Positions 41,253 to 52,237 of a stretch of 64,000 bases of DNA are shown here, one piece after another (positions within the stretch are counted from its first letter, which is position 1; every line of letters starts with the position of its first letter). The position numbers were made by a program, and so were the translations under genes. The notes under the pieces are model-generated. The model did no database searches. It saw nothing but the letters and a program-made list of their open reading frames with translations, and had not been told where the DNA came from. This DNA is from Thermomonas carbonis. Lineage in GTDB: Bacteria > Pseudomonadota > Gammaproteobacteria > Xanthomonadales > Xanthomonadaceae. The DNA is taken from positions 62,001 to 126,000 of the forward strand of contig NZ_CP060719.1 of the NCBI RefSeq assembly GCF_014396975.1, read 5' to 3'.

Positions 41253-41392
41253 CGATTGCTCACCACGAGGGAGCGCGATTGCGTCGGCAGGATTGCGGAT
41301 TAGGCGATCGTAGTGCTCATGTCGCACGCTCGGCCGGCGTTGCCGCGGGCCACCTGCTCTCTATGTTGATTCGATGCCACGCTGCTGGAGCG

Positions 41393-41467
41393 TGGTGGGC
41401 GGTACAGGGTTCGAACCTGTGACCCCTACCATGTCAAGGTAGTGCTCTACCGCTGAGCTAACCGCCC
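41393..41467 (-). tRNA. tRNA-Val (GAC anticodon)
   Basis: 75 nt with encoded CCA. Acceptor GGGCGGT pairs with ACCGCCC; anticodon stem CTACC/GGTAG around loop TTGACAT, so the anticodon is GAC; T-loop TTCGAAC. The remaining sequence between thrS and uvrB (41217-41540) holds this tRNA, its promoter and the thrS leader hairpin; I see no gene beside them. Confidence 0.97.
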
Positions 41468-41494
41468 GGTATCCCCAGTAGCACGGGGGCGCGA

Positions 41495-41524
41495 ATTGTA
41501 GCCCGGCACCGGGGCCGCGGACAA
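41495..41524 (-). promoter_or_regulatory. Promoter of tRNA-Val
   Basis: Minus-strand TTGTCC (41519-41524) and TACAAT (41495-41500), 18-bp spacer, 28 nt before the tRNA 5' end. Confidence 0.65.
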
Positions 41525-41540
41525 CCGCCGCGCCCAAGAC

Positions 41541-43583
<2,043 letters not shown>

Positions 43584-43740
43584 GGGGGAATTCGCGAAGG
43601 CCAACCACTGAGTTTACGCCGCCCGTGTTCACGACCTGCGACGCAGGTTCAGGCTTTCCCTACACATGCCCGTGGATTGCCCCGATCCCGGATCACAGAC
43701 CGCCGACCTAGCCTGCTTGCAAGCCATCCGGAGCCTTGCC

Positions 43741-44268
43741 ATGCGTCGCAACGCCGGTTTCACCCTGATCGAACTGGCCGCCACGATGTCCGTGGTAGCC
43801 ATCCTCGCCGGCATCGCCGCGCCTTCGTTCGCGGGCTTCATCGAACGCCAGCGTGCATCTGCGGCGATCACCTCGCTGATGACGCACATGTCGCTGGCGC
43901 GGGTCGCCGCGATCAGCCGCAACCAGCGCGCGGTACTTTGCCCAACCCCTGATGGCGTCGACTGCGAACCGGGCACCGACTGGAGCCAAGGCTGGATGCT
44001 GTTCCTGGACGAGGACGGCAACCGCAAGCCGGACAGTAACGACGAAATCGTGCGCATCGACCTGGAGCCCACCAGCCGCCATCTGCGCATGATCAGCACC
44101 TCGGGCCGGCAACAGTTGCGATACCTGCCAGACGGACGCAGTGCCGGCACCAACCTGAGCGTTTCCATCTGCAACAAGAGCGGCGAGCTGCTGGGCCAGG
44201 TGATCGTGAACAACATGGGGCGGCCGCGCAGCGAACGCCCGAAGGTGTCAACGCCTTGCCCAGCCTGA
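43741..44268 (+). CDS. GspH/FimT-family type IV pilin-like protein
   Basis: 175 aa from the ATG at 43741. Class III leader: short basic MRRNAG then FTLIELAATMSVVAILAGIA, with Gly6/Phe7 cleavage and Glu11 at +5 of the mature protein. The globular part fits GspH (LMTHMSLARVAAISRNQRAV, WSQGWMLFLDEDGNRKP). It stands apart from the fimT cluster, transcribed the other way with a tRNA-Asn behind it. Confidence 0.9.
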   Translation: MRRNAGFTLIELAATMSVVAILAGIAAPSFAGFIERQRASAAITSLMTHMSLARVAAISRNQRAVLCPTPDGVDCEPGTDWSQGWMLFLDEDGNRKPDSNDEIVRIDLEPTSRHLRMISTSGRQQLRYLPDGRSAGTNLSVSICNKSGELLGQVIVNNMGRPRSERPKVSTPCPA

Positions 44269-44327
44269 ACCCCGGCGATCCGGCCAGGCTACGGCGAGGC
44301 ACGCATGAGTGATAACGGCTTCACAGC

Positions 44328-44356
44328 TTGCCGGTCCGGATCGAGCCGTCTACAAT
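44328..44356 (+). promoter_or_regulatory. Promoter of tRNA-Asn
   Basis: TTGCCG (44328-44333) and TACAAT (44351-44356), 17-bp spacer, with a GC-rich discriminator GCGCTCCCC before the tRNA, as expected of a stable-RNA promoter. Confidence 0.75.
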
Positions 44357-44365
44357 GCGCTCCCC

Positions 44366-44442
44366 GCCCGAATAGCTCAGCCGGTTAGAGCACTTGACTG
44401 TTAATCAGGGGGTCGTTGGTTCGAGTCCAACTTCGGGCGCCA
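44366..44442 (+). tRNA. tRNA-Asn (GTT anticodon)
   Basis: 77 nt with CCA. Acceptor GCCCGAA pairs with TTCGGGC; anticodon loop CTGTTAA gives GTT; T-arm TTGGTTCGAGTCCAA. Confidence 0.97.
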
Positions 44443-44450
44443 GATCAAGA

Positions 44451-44476
44451 AAAACCCGCCGAGAGGCGGGTTTTTT
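44451..44476 (+). terminator. Terminator after tRNA-Asn
   Basis: AAAACCCGCC-GAGA-GGCGGGTTTT with six T in total, 8 nt after the tRNA. It also faces pilE from the opposite side. Confidence 0.9.
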
Positions 44477-44502
44477 GTTGCCGAGGCAGTTGACTTGATG
44501 GA

Positions 44503-44916
44503 CTACCAGCAGCCCGCAGTGCTGGGGCTCTTTGTGCCAGCCTGGTTGATGCTGAGCGTGCCGCACGAATCGCCAGCCTGTTTCCCCGTTGGGGAGGCCG
44601 ACACCGTGAAGGTCTTGGCTCCTACCGTAGGCGCAGGAAAGCTGTAGAAGGTCAGCGTCTCCGGGTCGCAGATCGAGGTGAGCACGTTAACGGCAGGCGT
44701 GGCGGTGTTGTAAGTCAGCTGCCCCGCAGCGGTGTAATGGCGTTCAAGCTGCTGGGCGATCGCGGTTGCACATGCCGCACCCGCGGCACGCCGTGTCTTG
44801 CGCTGATGGTCGTTGTAACTCGGCAGGGCAATCGCAGCCAGTATGCCCATGATGGCGACCACGACCATCAACTCGATCAACGAGAACCCGGATGCCTTGC
44901 GAGCGTTGCGATACAT
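44503..44916 (-). CDS. pilE: Minor type IV pilin PilE
   Basis: 137 aa from the ATG at 44916, with GGAG/AGGA upstream. Leader [10 protein letters not shown], then [22 protein letters not shown] (Gly10/Phe11 cleavage, Glu15 at +5). Globular part starts [20 protein letters not shown] and ends with a Cys pair (DSCGTL...TAGCW) that may close the D-loop. Last gene of the fimT-pilVWXY1E order, 23 nt after pilY1. Confidence 0.9.
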   Translation of the reverse strand: MYRNARKASGFSLIELMVVVAIMGILAAIALPSYNDHQRKTRRAAGAACATAIAQQLERHYTAAGQLTYNTATPAVNVLTSICDPETLTFYSFPAPTVGAKTFTVSASPTGKQAGDSCGTLSINQAGTKSPSTAGCW

Positions 44917-44939
44917 GATCCTCTCCAGTACGGGTCGCA

Positions 44940-47900
44940 TCAATCCTTCCTGATCTCGCGCCAGGACACACGGCCCCATGTCTTGCGCACGATACCACCG
45001 TCACCAGGCGCATCTGCCGCCGACGAATTGGTGCCGCCGACGATCAGCTTGCCATCCAGGAAGATCGGCAAGGTCGGCATGCCGACGCCGAAGTTCACGG
45101 ATCCAACCGGCACCGCTCCGATCAGCGTGTCATCAGTCTTGCCATCGCCATCCAGGTCGAAGAAGGAGGACCCTGCGCTGGTTCCGGTAAACGCGTCCAA
45201 TGCATTGATGTAGCCGGTACCGGAGGCATCACAGGCATCACCTTCCGGGATCATGCTGGCACTGACCAGGATGTTCGCCACGACCTGCGCATCCTGGACG
45301 ATGCGTTCGCCCGCGCCCGGCAAGTTGACGAACCAGCCCTTCTTGCCCGAGGGCAGCGCGGCCTTGGCATCGAAACTGCGAACCGGATACCCATCCTGCA
45401 TCGCGCCGGTGTTGTTGATATTGCGCTTCTGCAGGTCGGCGTAAGCCACCGCAGCTCCGTTATCGACGAATCCATACAGGCTTTGGGTGCCGGGCGTCTT
45501 GTCATCGGCTTCGGTGGTGGTGATGAAGCTGCCCGTACCGAACAGGACCCAACGCTTGTATGTCCGCGGATCCGTGGCCACGGTCACGCCACCGGTGATC
45601 GGTTGCAGTGCGCCGCTACCGTCATTGGAACGCGCGGTGAACAGCTTGGTTGCAGTCCAACTCGCCGGATTCGCATTGGTCATGTCGAACTTCCAGACAT
45701 TGCCAAGACGATCGCCGGCATAGGCATACGCCAGGCTACGGCCGTCCGGACCCAGGATGCCGGTCGGTGCCGCCAGTCCATTGGGTGCCGCAGTGGAACC
45801 AGCGCCGGTATCGATCTCGCGAATGACCGCGCCGGTCTCCAGGTTGACCACGATCAGGACCGCCCTCTCGTTGGTGCTGTTGACGCCATTGCCGACGACC
45901 GCAGCCACCGCCCCGCTCTTGACCTTGGCCAGGATTGGGCGACCCGTCACCAGCCCCATGTTGTTGCCCGGCGTCTCGGCGAGCTCCCACTTGACGTCGG
46001 CCGCCGCGAAGGCAGCCGGGTTGGTGACATCCAGGCCAAACATGCCCTTGCCACCCTTCCCGAGCGCGCCGACCAGCAGATTCTTGCCTGTCGTCAAGGT
46101 ACGGGTCGAAGCAACGACCGGGCCGTCGACCAGGAACTTGTGGGCGAAGTCACCGCGGCTGAGATCGCGCAGGCCAGCCATGTTGAGAATGCTTGGCACG
46201 TAAGCAAACAGCTCGATACCCGTCGTGGCATCGAATGCATGCAACATGCCGTCATTCGCACCCACATAGATGGTCTGGGTATTGTCGACGTAGTGCGGCG
46301 ACGAGCCCACGATATCCCCAAGCAGCGTTGTCCGCACCCGCAGCTGGCCCAACGAGCCGCCTTCCAGGGATTGGTTGCCCTTGATGTAGGCCGCGTTGTC
46401 GGCACCGGACACCGGGTAGTCCACCAGATCGCCGGTTCGCTCCAGCGCTGTTGTCTGGCTTGAGGTCGGGAAGGTCGCACCCGCGGTGCCGCTGTAGGTG
46501 AACACTTTGCGACCGGTCGTCGGGATGGAAGCTTCCCACGCCAAGGTGCTGGGACTGTTGGTGGCATCCAGGTTCCAGGCCTTGACGGCACCGGTCCAGA
46601 TACCGGACACGTAGCTGGCATTGAATACCTTGCCGCCGGTGCGGATGGATGCGGCGTTGGTCGCAACGTTGGAGAACGAACTGGTCCGTTGCTGGATCGC
46701 GGCCAGCGCTTCGCCCAGACCGGCGGCGAATTGAGTCGGGTTGGAGGCAGCGATAAAGCGGCCACGCCCATTCACTGCGGCATGCAACAGATCGTCGATG
46801 CGGTCGGCATCTTCCGCGTCACCCACATTGGGCCAAGTGATGTTGTCGGGCACGCTGGCAACGCTGGTATAGCCGGCATTGCCCTTCAGACCGATGGAAA
46901 TCCCGAACGTCACCATGTGTTGCCAGAACGCGGGATCAGCAGCTGAGGTCGGGACGTTGTTCTTGTCCCTGCTTGCGGCATTACTCCCCATCTCAGCGAT
47001 ATCCGTGCGCAGATCTGTCTTCCAGTAATACATGGCGATATCCGCCAGCGTGCGCTCGTAGCCATCGCTGTAAGGACCGGTGGGGCTGTACTGGTAGGAC
47101 TCCCCCTTGGCACCAAGAATGGTGCTGCCAGCCGAACCGTCCACATTGTTCCGATCCACGGTGCTGGTGTTCCAGAATCCGTCAGTCGTCAGAATCGTGA
47201 AATTCTGTCGGCATGAATACTGGTTGCTCCCGGATTCCGGCCCGTAGGGTCCCGTGGCAGCCGATTGGGAAAAATACTGGCCTGCCGAATCCAACGCCGT
47301 CTGCAATGGTGTACCGCTGCTGCTTTCCGCGGCATAGAGCCTGGAGTACCAGGTTGCACGGTTCGTGATGTTCGGGGTGACATCGTAGTCATTGATGAAA
47401 CGGCCGTCGCCGCTATTGACGTTGATATCGAAGTTGTTGCGGTTATGGATGGTGCGATAGCCCACGCGCACGCGGTTGCCCTGCGGGCGGAACGCGCGGC
47501 CTGCACCGGCCTTCGCCGCCTTGCTGCGGGTGCGATGGTAGGAATACCAGGTGGCGAAATTGGTCTTTTCGCTGTCCACAGTCCTGCCGGTAGGCGTGGC
47601 GGACTCGGTGCAGTTGACGAAGTCGCGGTTCTCACCGGTACCCGGATAATCGCAGCGATTGGTATTGGCTACGATCCTGACCCGGAAATTGACATCCCGA
47701 TACCGGGAATGTCCATTGATCTGCACGTACCAGGTTCCGGAATTGGGTGCATTGATCCTGCAGGTTTCTTCATTACCGTCACCGGTGCTCGTGCAATCCC
47801 GGGAAGAGTCACTGCTTGGCGCGTTGCTCCGGTTCACATACAGGTCTGCCCCCGTCCGCGACCATTTGTCCCCCACCAATCGTCCCCGTGGGTGCCACCG

Positions 47901-48655
47901 TAAGTAGTCACGTCCAGAACTGCCGTGCCTGCCGGCACATTGAAGCTGTAGGCCGTACCCCAACCCCCGTCCGAGTCCAAGTCGCTCCTGGGGAATCCCG
48001 ACGGCACGGTGATCGTCTCGGACACCGTTCCCCACGGGCCACGCACGATGCCCCCGCCTGCGGCAGTTGTCCTGATCTCGTAGCGCCAGTAATTTTCAAC
48101 GTTACCGATATACGCCGCCGTGTTGTCGGTAGTGTTCTTGGGAACGTAGAAAATCTGCTTGTTGTTGCCCAGGTTGATGCTGCCGCTCGCCAGGTCGACG
48201 TCGGTGTACGCGGACGTGTAGGACGTGCCCCCCGTCATGTCGCTACCGCCCGCCGTAACCCAGGGCTGATAGGTCAGCGTGGGGTTGTAGTAGAGCCCGT
48301 TGGTGCGGTAGTTCTGGTCGTAGATGCCGATCGGGTTCGAGTCGGTGTTGCCGTAGTCGGCATCACCGCCGCTCGCCAGGTTATCGGCAGTCTGCACGCT
48401 CTCGAAGTCGTTAGGCCCGGTGATGCGGGTGACATCCAGGCTGTACATGTAGCGCCATGCCATGGAGCCGGAGTCATCCAGGATGAACAGGATGTTCGGC
48501 GCGACCCGGTTGCCGGTCGTCAGTGGCTCGTCAGGCACCTGGATCCCGGCATTGACGGGCAATGCCATCAGTGTGGCCAAGAAGGCAGCCGGAGCCGCTC
48601 CCCACCAGGCACCGGGGATCGATAGTAGACGCTTGCGCGGGAAACGGGTCTTCAT
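44940..48655 (-). CDS. pilY1: Pilus tip protein PilY1, split by an apparent 1-nt frameshift
   Basis: The ATG at 48655 (GAGG 5 nt upstream) starts a signal peptide and a vWA-like stretch with the MIDAS motif [11 protein letters not shown]. The frame continues to about residue 260 ([12 protein letters not shown]) and is then lost at a run of five C on the plus strand (47870-47874). One extra base restores [16 protein letters not shown] and the rest of the protein. The C-terminal beta-propeller region is intact, with [25 protein letters not shown] and a calcium-type loop [12 protein letters not shown]. Full length would be about 1,238 aa. PilY1 primes pili and acts in adhesion and surface sensing. 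Confidence 0.9.
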
Positions 48656-48662
48656 GAGTGCC

Positions 48663-49232
48663 TCACAACCGCGGCAAGCGGTAGATGACGTCGGTTTGCA
48701 GGGTGACATTGGCGCGGCCGGCGGCGGCGCTGCGTGCGGTAATGCGGAACAGCGGACCCATCGAGGTGGTATCCGAAGCAGGAATGACGCCGCCCGCTTC
48801 CTTGTGGGCCTGGTTCATGCCGAGATATTCGACCCAGTACCAGCTCTCCGTGTTCGGCACCTTGGGATCGGTGGCACCAAGCGTCGGGCCCTGCCGCCAC
48901 GTCACCGTGGCATCAGACTGCAGCTTGTTCCAGTGGCAGATGCCGAAATTAGTGCAACTGGCATCGTCGGGCTCTTCCACGTCCCACCTTTTAGCGCCCA
49001 CACCTGCATCAAGCTGCTCGCGCGCGAACAGCAATGCCTGCTCAGCCGCTTGCTGCGCCAGATTCCGGTCGTACATGTTGGCGCTCATGCGCTCCTGCAT
49101 GGCGGAACTGCGCAGGACCGCAAGGCCAAGCAGCGACATCACGACCAGCAAGATCAGCACGACAAGCAGCGAGACGCCCGCCTGATGGCGCGCACCGGGG
49201 GCGAGCGAGTTGTTTTTACGAACTGCGTTCAT
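48663..49232 (-). CDS. pilX: Minor pilin PilX
   Basis: 189 aa. N-terminal region QAGVSLLVVLILLVVMSLLG matches PilX_N, and as usual for PilX the mature +5 position is not Glu (Val24 instead). Then ERMSANMYDRNLAQQAAEQA. Works with PilV, W, Y1 and E to prime pilus assembly. ATGA overlap with pilW. Confidence 0.92.
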   Translation of the reverse strand: MNAVRKNNSLAPGARHQAGVSLLVVLILLVVMSLLGLAVLRSSAMQERMSANMYDRNLAQQAAEQALLFAREQLDAGVGAKRWDVEEPDDASCTNFGICHWNKLQSDATVTWRQGPTLGATDPKVPNTESWYWVEYLGMNQAHKEAGGVIPASDTTSMGPLFRITARSAAAGRANVTLQTDVIYRLPRL

Positions 49233-50089
49233 GGAATCCGGCTCCTGACGCCAACCGTGGTCTGGGCATTTCGGGTGATCGAGTTGGAAGATCCGCCGAC
49301 TTCCTGCAGCGTCTCGGCGCGAACCTGGAACGCAACACGTGCGGCGTCGACGTAGTTGAAATCAGTCGGTGCAGCCACGTATGCATTGGGATTGCCACCG
49401 GAGAACTGGTGGTAGCTCAGCGCAAGGTTCTGCACGCCCGTCGCAACCTGTTCGTTGGCACCGCCATTCCGCGATACCACCAAGGCATCGCCGGCGACCT
49501 GCCAGCGTGTGTTGCGGAAATGAGCGATGGAAATGCTGCCTGGCGCAGCGCGCTCGGTATCCGCAGGATTGAACTCGAGTGGAGTAGCGAAGTTCACGGT
49601 CTGGCCAGAGACCGAGCCGACCGTTGCGAACCCGGCCATCGCGCCATTGCAGACCATCACGACATCGTCTGCCTCGAACACATCGGAGGGGGTGAAGCCG
49701 GCAACGGTGACCAACGTGACGGAATTGGCGGTTGCGGCACTGACACGGTAGGACTGGTCCTCCGCAGAACGCGTCGTCACCGCTGTCGCGTTACCGGTCA
49801 CCGGCGCGCGGTAATCGACGCTGTTGGCATCCGTCCCGAGAACCTGACCCTCGTCCGTGCATGCCGACGTGCCAGCCGAGCGGATGTCGCGGGACATCAT
49901 CTCGTAGGCCACGCGCGCACCTTCCTGCACGCGGTTGAGGCCCTCATTGGAGCGGTAGGAGCGCTGGTTGGACTGGAACACGGCAATCGCCGCGCCCAGC
50001 ACGATGAGACCCAACGCCATCGCAACCATGAGCTCGATCAGGCTGAAGCCGGCTGCCGGATGCCGCAACGAGGAAATGCGCGTCTTCAC
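49229..50089 (-). CDS. pilW: Minor pilin PilW
   Basis: 286 aa from a GTG at 50089 that overlaps the pilV stop (GTGA). Leader VKTRISSLRHPAAG then [18 protein letters not shown] (Gly14/Phe15, Glu19 at +5), then AVFQSNQRSYRSNEGLNRVQ, a PilW signature. Part of the primed minor-pilin complex. Confidence 0.92.
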   Translation of the reverse strand: MKTRISSLRHPAAGFSLIELMVAMALGLIVLGAAIAVFQSNQRSYRSNEGLNRVQEGARVAYEMMSRDIRSAGTSACTDEGQVLGTDANSVDYRAPVTGNATAVTTRSAEDQSYRVSAATANSVTLVTVAGFTPSDVFEADDVVMVCNGAMAGFATVGSVSGQTVNFATPLEFNPADTERAAPGSISIAHFRNTRWQVAGDALVVSRNGGANEQVATGVQNLALSYHQFSGGNPNAYVAAPTDFNYVDAARVAFQVRAETLQEVGGSSNSITRNAQTTVGVRSRIP

Positions 50090-50565
50090 AGGATGCGTGC
50101 CTCCGTCACCAATTGCCGCGCGCTCAGACCACCGGCGCGCGAGTCGTCCCATTCCACCGTGATCACGCAGGCAGCCGGGCAACCGGTGATGGTGCCGCAG
50201 GTGCTGGCACCACCGCGGATGGTGCCCTGCAAGGCAGTGACCCAGTTATCCAGGTCATTTCCCGCCAAGGTGGCACCGCCGGTGGCGGAGCAACGCTTGC
50301 CCCCCGTGTTGTAACTGGCTGCGTTGGCCGAGTTGGCACGCATGGCTTCGATGATCGCATTGGTCTGCATCACTGCCTGGCTGGTCTCCAGCGAACTCTG
50401 ACCACCCTGCAACGCTGTCGACTGCATGGCGGCAACCCCAAGCAGGCCGATCCCCAGAACCAGCACAGAGACCAGGACTTCGATCAGGCCCACGCCGCGC
50501 ATGCGCGCCGGAGACGCGACTAGCGCTCCACAACGATTGGACCTGGATGGGATGTGGGATTTCAT
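50086..50565 (-). CDS. pilV: Minor pilin PilV
   Basis: 159 aa from the ATG at 50565, which overlaps the fimT stop (ATGA). Long leader to MRG, then VGLIEVLVSVLVLGIGLLGV (Gly24/Val25, Glu29 at +5) and LQGGQSSLETSQAVMQTNAI, the PilV pattern. Confidence 0.92.
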   Translation of the reverse strand: MKSHIPSRSNRCGALVASPARMRGVGLIEVLVSVLVLGIGLLGVAAMQSTALQGGQSSLETSQAVMQTNAIIEAMRANSANAASYNTGGKRCSATGGATLAGNDLDNWVTALQGTIRGGASTCGTITGCPAACVITVEWDDSRAGGLSARQLVTEARIL

Positions 50566-51056
50566 CAGCATGTACCCTTCGCATTGCTTACAAGGCCACT
50601 GACCATCACCGTGACCGCGTACTGGGAGTAGGAGTTGCTCAGCGGCACACAAGCCTGTGCGTTGATGACACCCGAAGGGCGGAACACGATGCCGTTAGCC
50701 GGCCCGGTGACCGACACGCCGCTCGAAGCCCCCGTGCTTCGGATGACTGCCGGGTCATCCGCAGTGGGTGCGGAGTGCACGACGACAATCTCGCTCCAAT
50801 CGGTCGATGTACAAGCAGCGTTGCCGCACACACTCACCCGCGCATTGCGCCGCACCGCTTCCGACCTGGCGATCTGCAGCGCCGCGGTCAACTCACCGGC
50901 AGTACTGCTGACCCGGTAGGTATTGACCAAGGCAGTCATGCTGGGCGCTGCGACAACTGCCAGGACGCCCATGACCGCCACAGCGACCAACAACTCCACC
51001 AAGGTGAAGCCTTGCGGCAGCGGGCGTTGCTGTGGTGGAACGCGTTGACGCGACAT
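50565..51056 (-). CDS. fimT: Type IV pilin-like FimT/GspH family protein
   Basis: 163 aa from the ATG at 51056 with GGAGG 4 nt upstream. Leader to PQG, then FTLVELLVAVAVMGVLAVVA (Gly16/Phe17, Glu21 at +5). GspH-type globular region (SSTAGELTAALQIARSEAVR, two Cys in CGNAACTSTDW). First gene of the minor-pilin operon. FimT-type pilins may bind DNA during uptake. Confidence 0.9.
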   Translation of the reverse strand: MSRQRVPPQQRPLPQGFTLVELLVAVAVMGVLAVVAAPSMTALVNTYRVSSTAGELTAALQIARSEAVRRNARVSVCGNAACTSTDWSEIVVVHSAPTADDPAVIRSTGASSGVSVTGPANGIVFRPSGVINAQACVPLSNSYSQYAVTVMVSGLVSNAKGTC

Positions 51057-51143
51057 GAAGCCTCCGGCACTAGGCGATGACAACCTTAACGATACCCTGT
51101 CTGCCGTCGCTATCGCCGACCGACGGGCGGAGCCCCCGCCTGC

Positions 51144-52220
51144 ATGGGCGGCGGGTTCAACCACACAGAACCGGCCAAACTGGCTCACGGACACCTGCAA
51201 CGGACCGACTTGGACAGCACCTCCCACCCGCTCAGCGCGCTCTGGCGCCCACCTGCCCTGATGGCCGTCGTGCTCGGCGGGGAAGCGCTTGCCTTGATCC
51301 TGGCGTTGGCACCCGCACAACCCGAAGGGGGACGACTGGTGCAGTTCGGGCTGGCCTCCTTTGGCATCCAATGGATCGGCCTTGGGACGCTCAGCCTTCT
51401 CTGGCTCCTGCGCAGGCCGTTGGGCATGCTTCCGCGATTAGCGCTTGCTTGGGCCTGCCTGGCACAACTGCTTCTGATGACGCTGTTGGTGGCGATGGCT
51501 GCGTGGAAGATACTTGGTGAAAGCGCAGTTATGGGAGGAGCAGGCCCCGTTCTGGTCTGGCGAATGCTTGCGATTGCGCTGGTGGTGGGCCTGATCGGCC
51601 TGATTGCATTCCAGAATTACTCGGAGGCGCGCAGACTCGCCGTCCGCGCCAAGCAACTTGAACTGGAAGCCCTGCAGGCGCGGATCCGCCCGCACTTCCT
51701 GTTCAACACCCTCAATACCGGCGCCGCGCTGGTGCACGCCAGGCCGGCTGACGCGGAACGGCTGCTGCTGGACCTCGCCGACCTGTTCCGCTGCGCGCTG
51801 CGCGGTCCACAGCAAATTCCTCTGGCCGAGGAACTGGCGCTCGCCCGCCGCTACCTGGAGATCGAGGCGTTGCGTTTCGGCGATCGCCTGCGGCTTGGCT
51901 GGGTCGTGCCGGAGACCATGCCGGAGGTGCTAGTGCCATCGCTATCGATTCAGCCGCTGGCGGAGAACGCGATCCGCCACGGCATCGAGCGAAGACCGGA
52001 TGGCGGGGCGGTGGATGTGGCGGTGCACCTGCACGCAGACCGGGTGGAGATCACCGTCGCCAACGACATGCCCGGCACGGCGGGCGGCGGCGGCGGCCAT
52101 GCCATCGGGCTGGCCTCCGCGCGCGAACGCGTGCATGCACTCACGGATGGACGCGGGCGGGTGGAATCCAGGATCGAGGACGGTCGCTATATCGCCAGCG
52201 TGCACCTGCCGCTGGCGTAG
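51144..52220 (+). CDS. LytS/AlgZ (FimS)-type sensor histidine kinase
   Basis: 358 aa. Four membrane segments (about residues 37-160), then the LytS/AlgZ phosphoacceptor QARIRPHFLFNTLNTGAALV with His184 and a catalytic ATPase region (SLSIQPLAENAIRHGIERR and a Gly-rich GGGGGHAIGLASARERVHAL). It lies divergently 88 nt from fimT. In Pseudomonas, FimS with AlgR drives the same minor-pilin operon; the kinase fits that role here. No response regulator follows it in this window. Confidence 0.9.
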   Translation: MGGGFNHTEPAKLAHGHLQRTDLDSTSHPLSALWRPPALMAVVLGGEALALILALAPAQPEGGRLVQFGLASFGIQWIGLGTLSLLWLLRRPLGMLPRLALAWACLAQLLLMTLLVAMAAWKILGESAVMGGAGPVLVWRMLAIALVVGLIGLIAFQNYSEARRLAVRAKQLELEALQARIRPHFLFNTLNTGAALVHARPADAERLLLDLADLFRCALRGPQQIPLAEELALARRYLEIEALRFGDRLRLGWVVPETMPEVLVPSLSIQPLAENAIRHGIERRPDGGAVDVAVHLHADRVEITVANDMPGTAGGGGGHAIGLASARERVHALTDGRGRVESRIEDGRYIASVHLPLA

Positions 52221-52237
52221 CGAAACACCAGAGGGGC

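Noticed and set aside
41270..41392. T-box or other riboswitch for thrS
   Set aside because: No T-box sequence or specifier stem-loop; T-boxes are not expected in this group.
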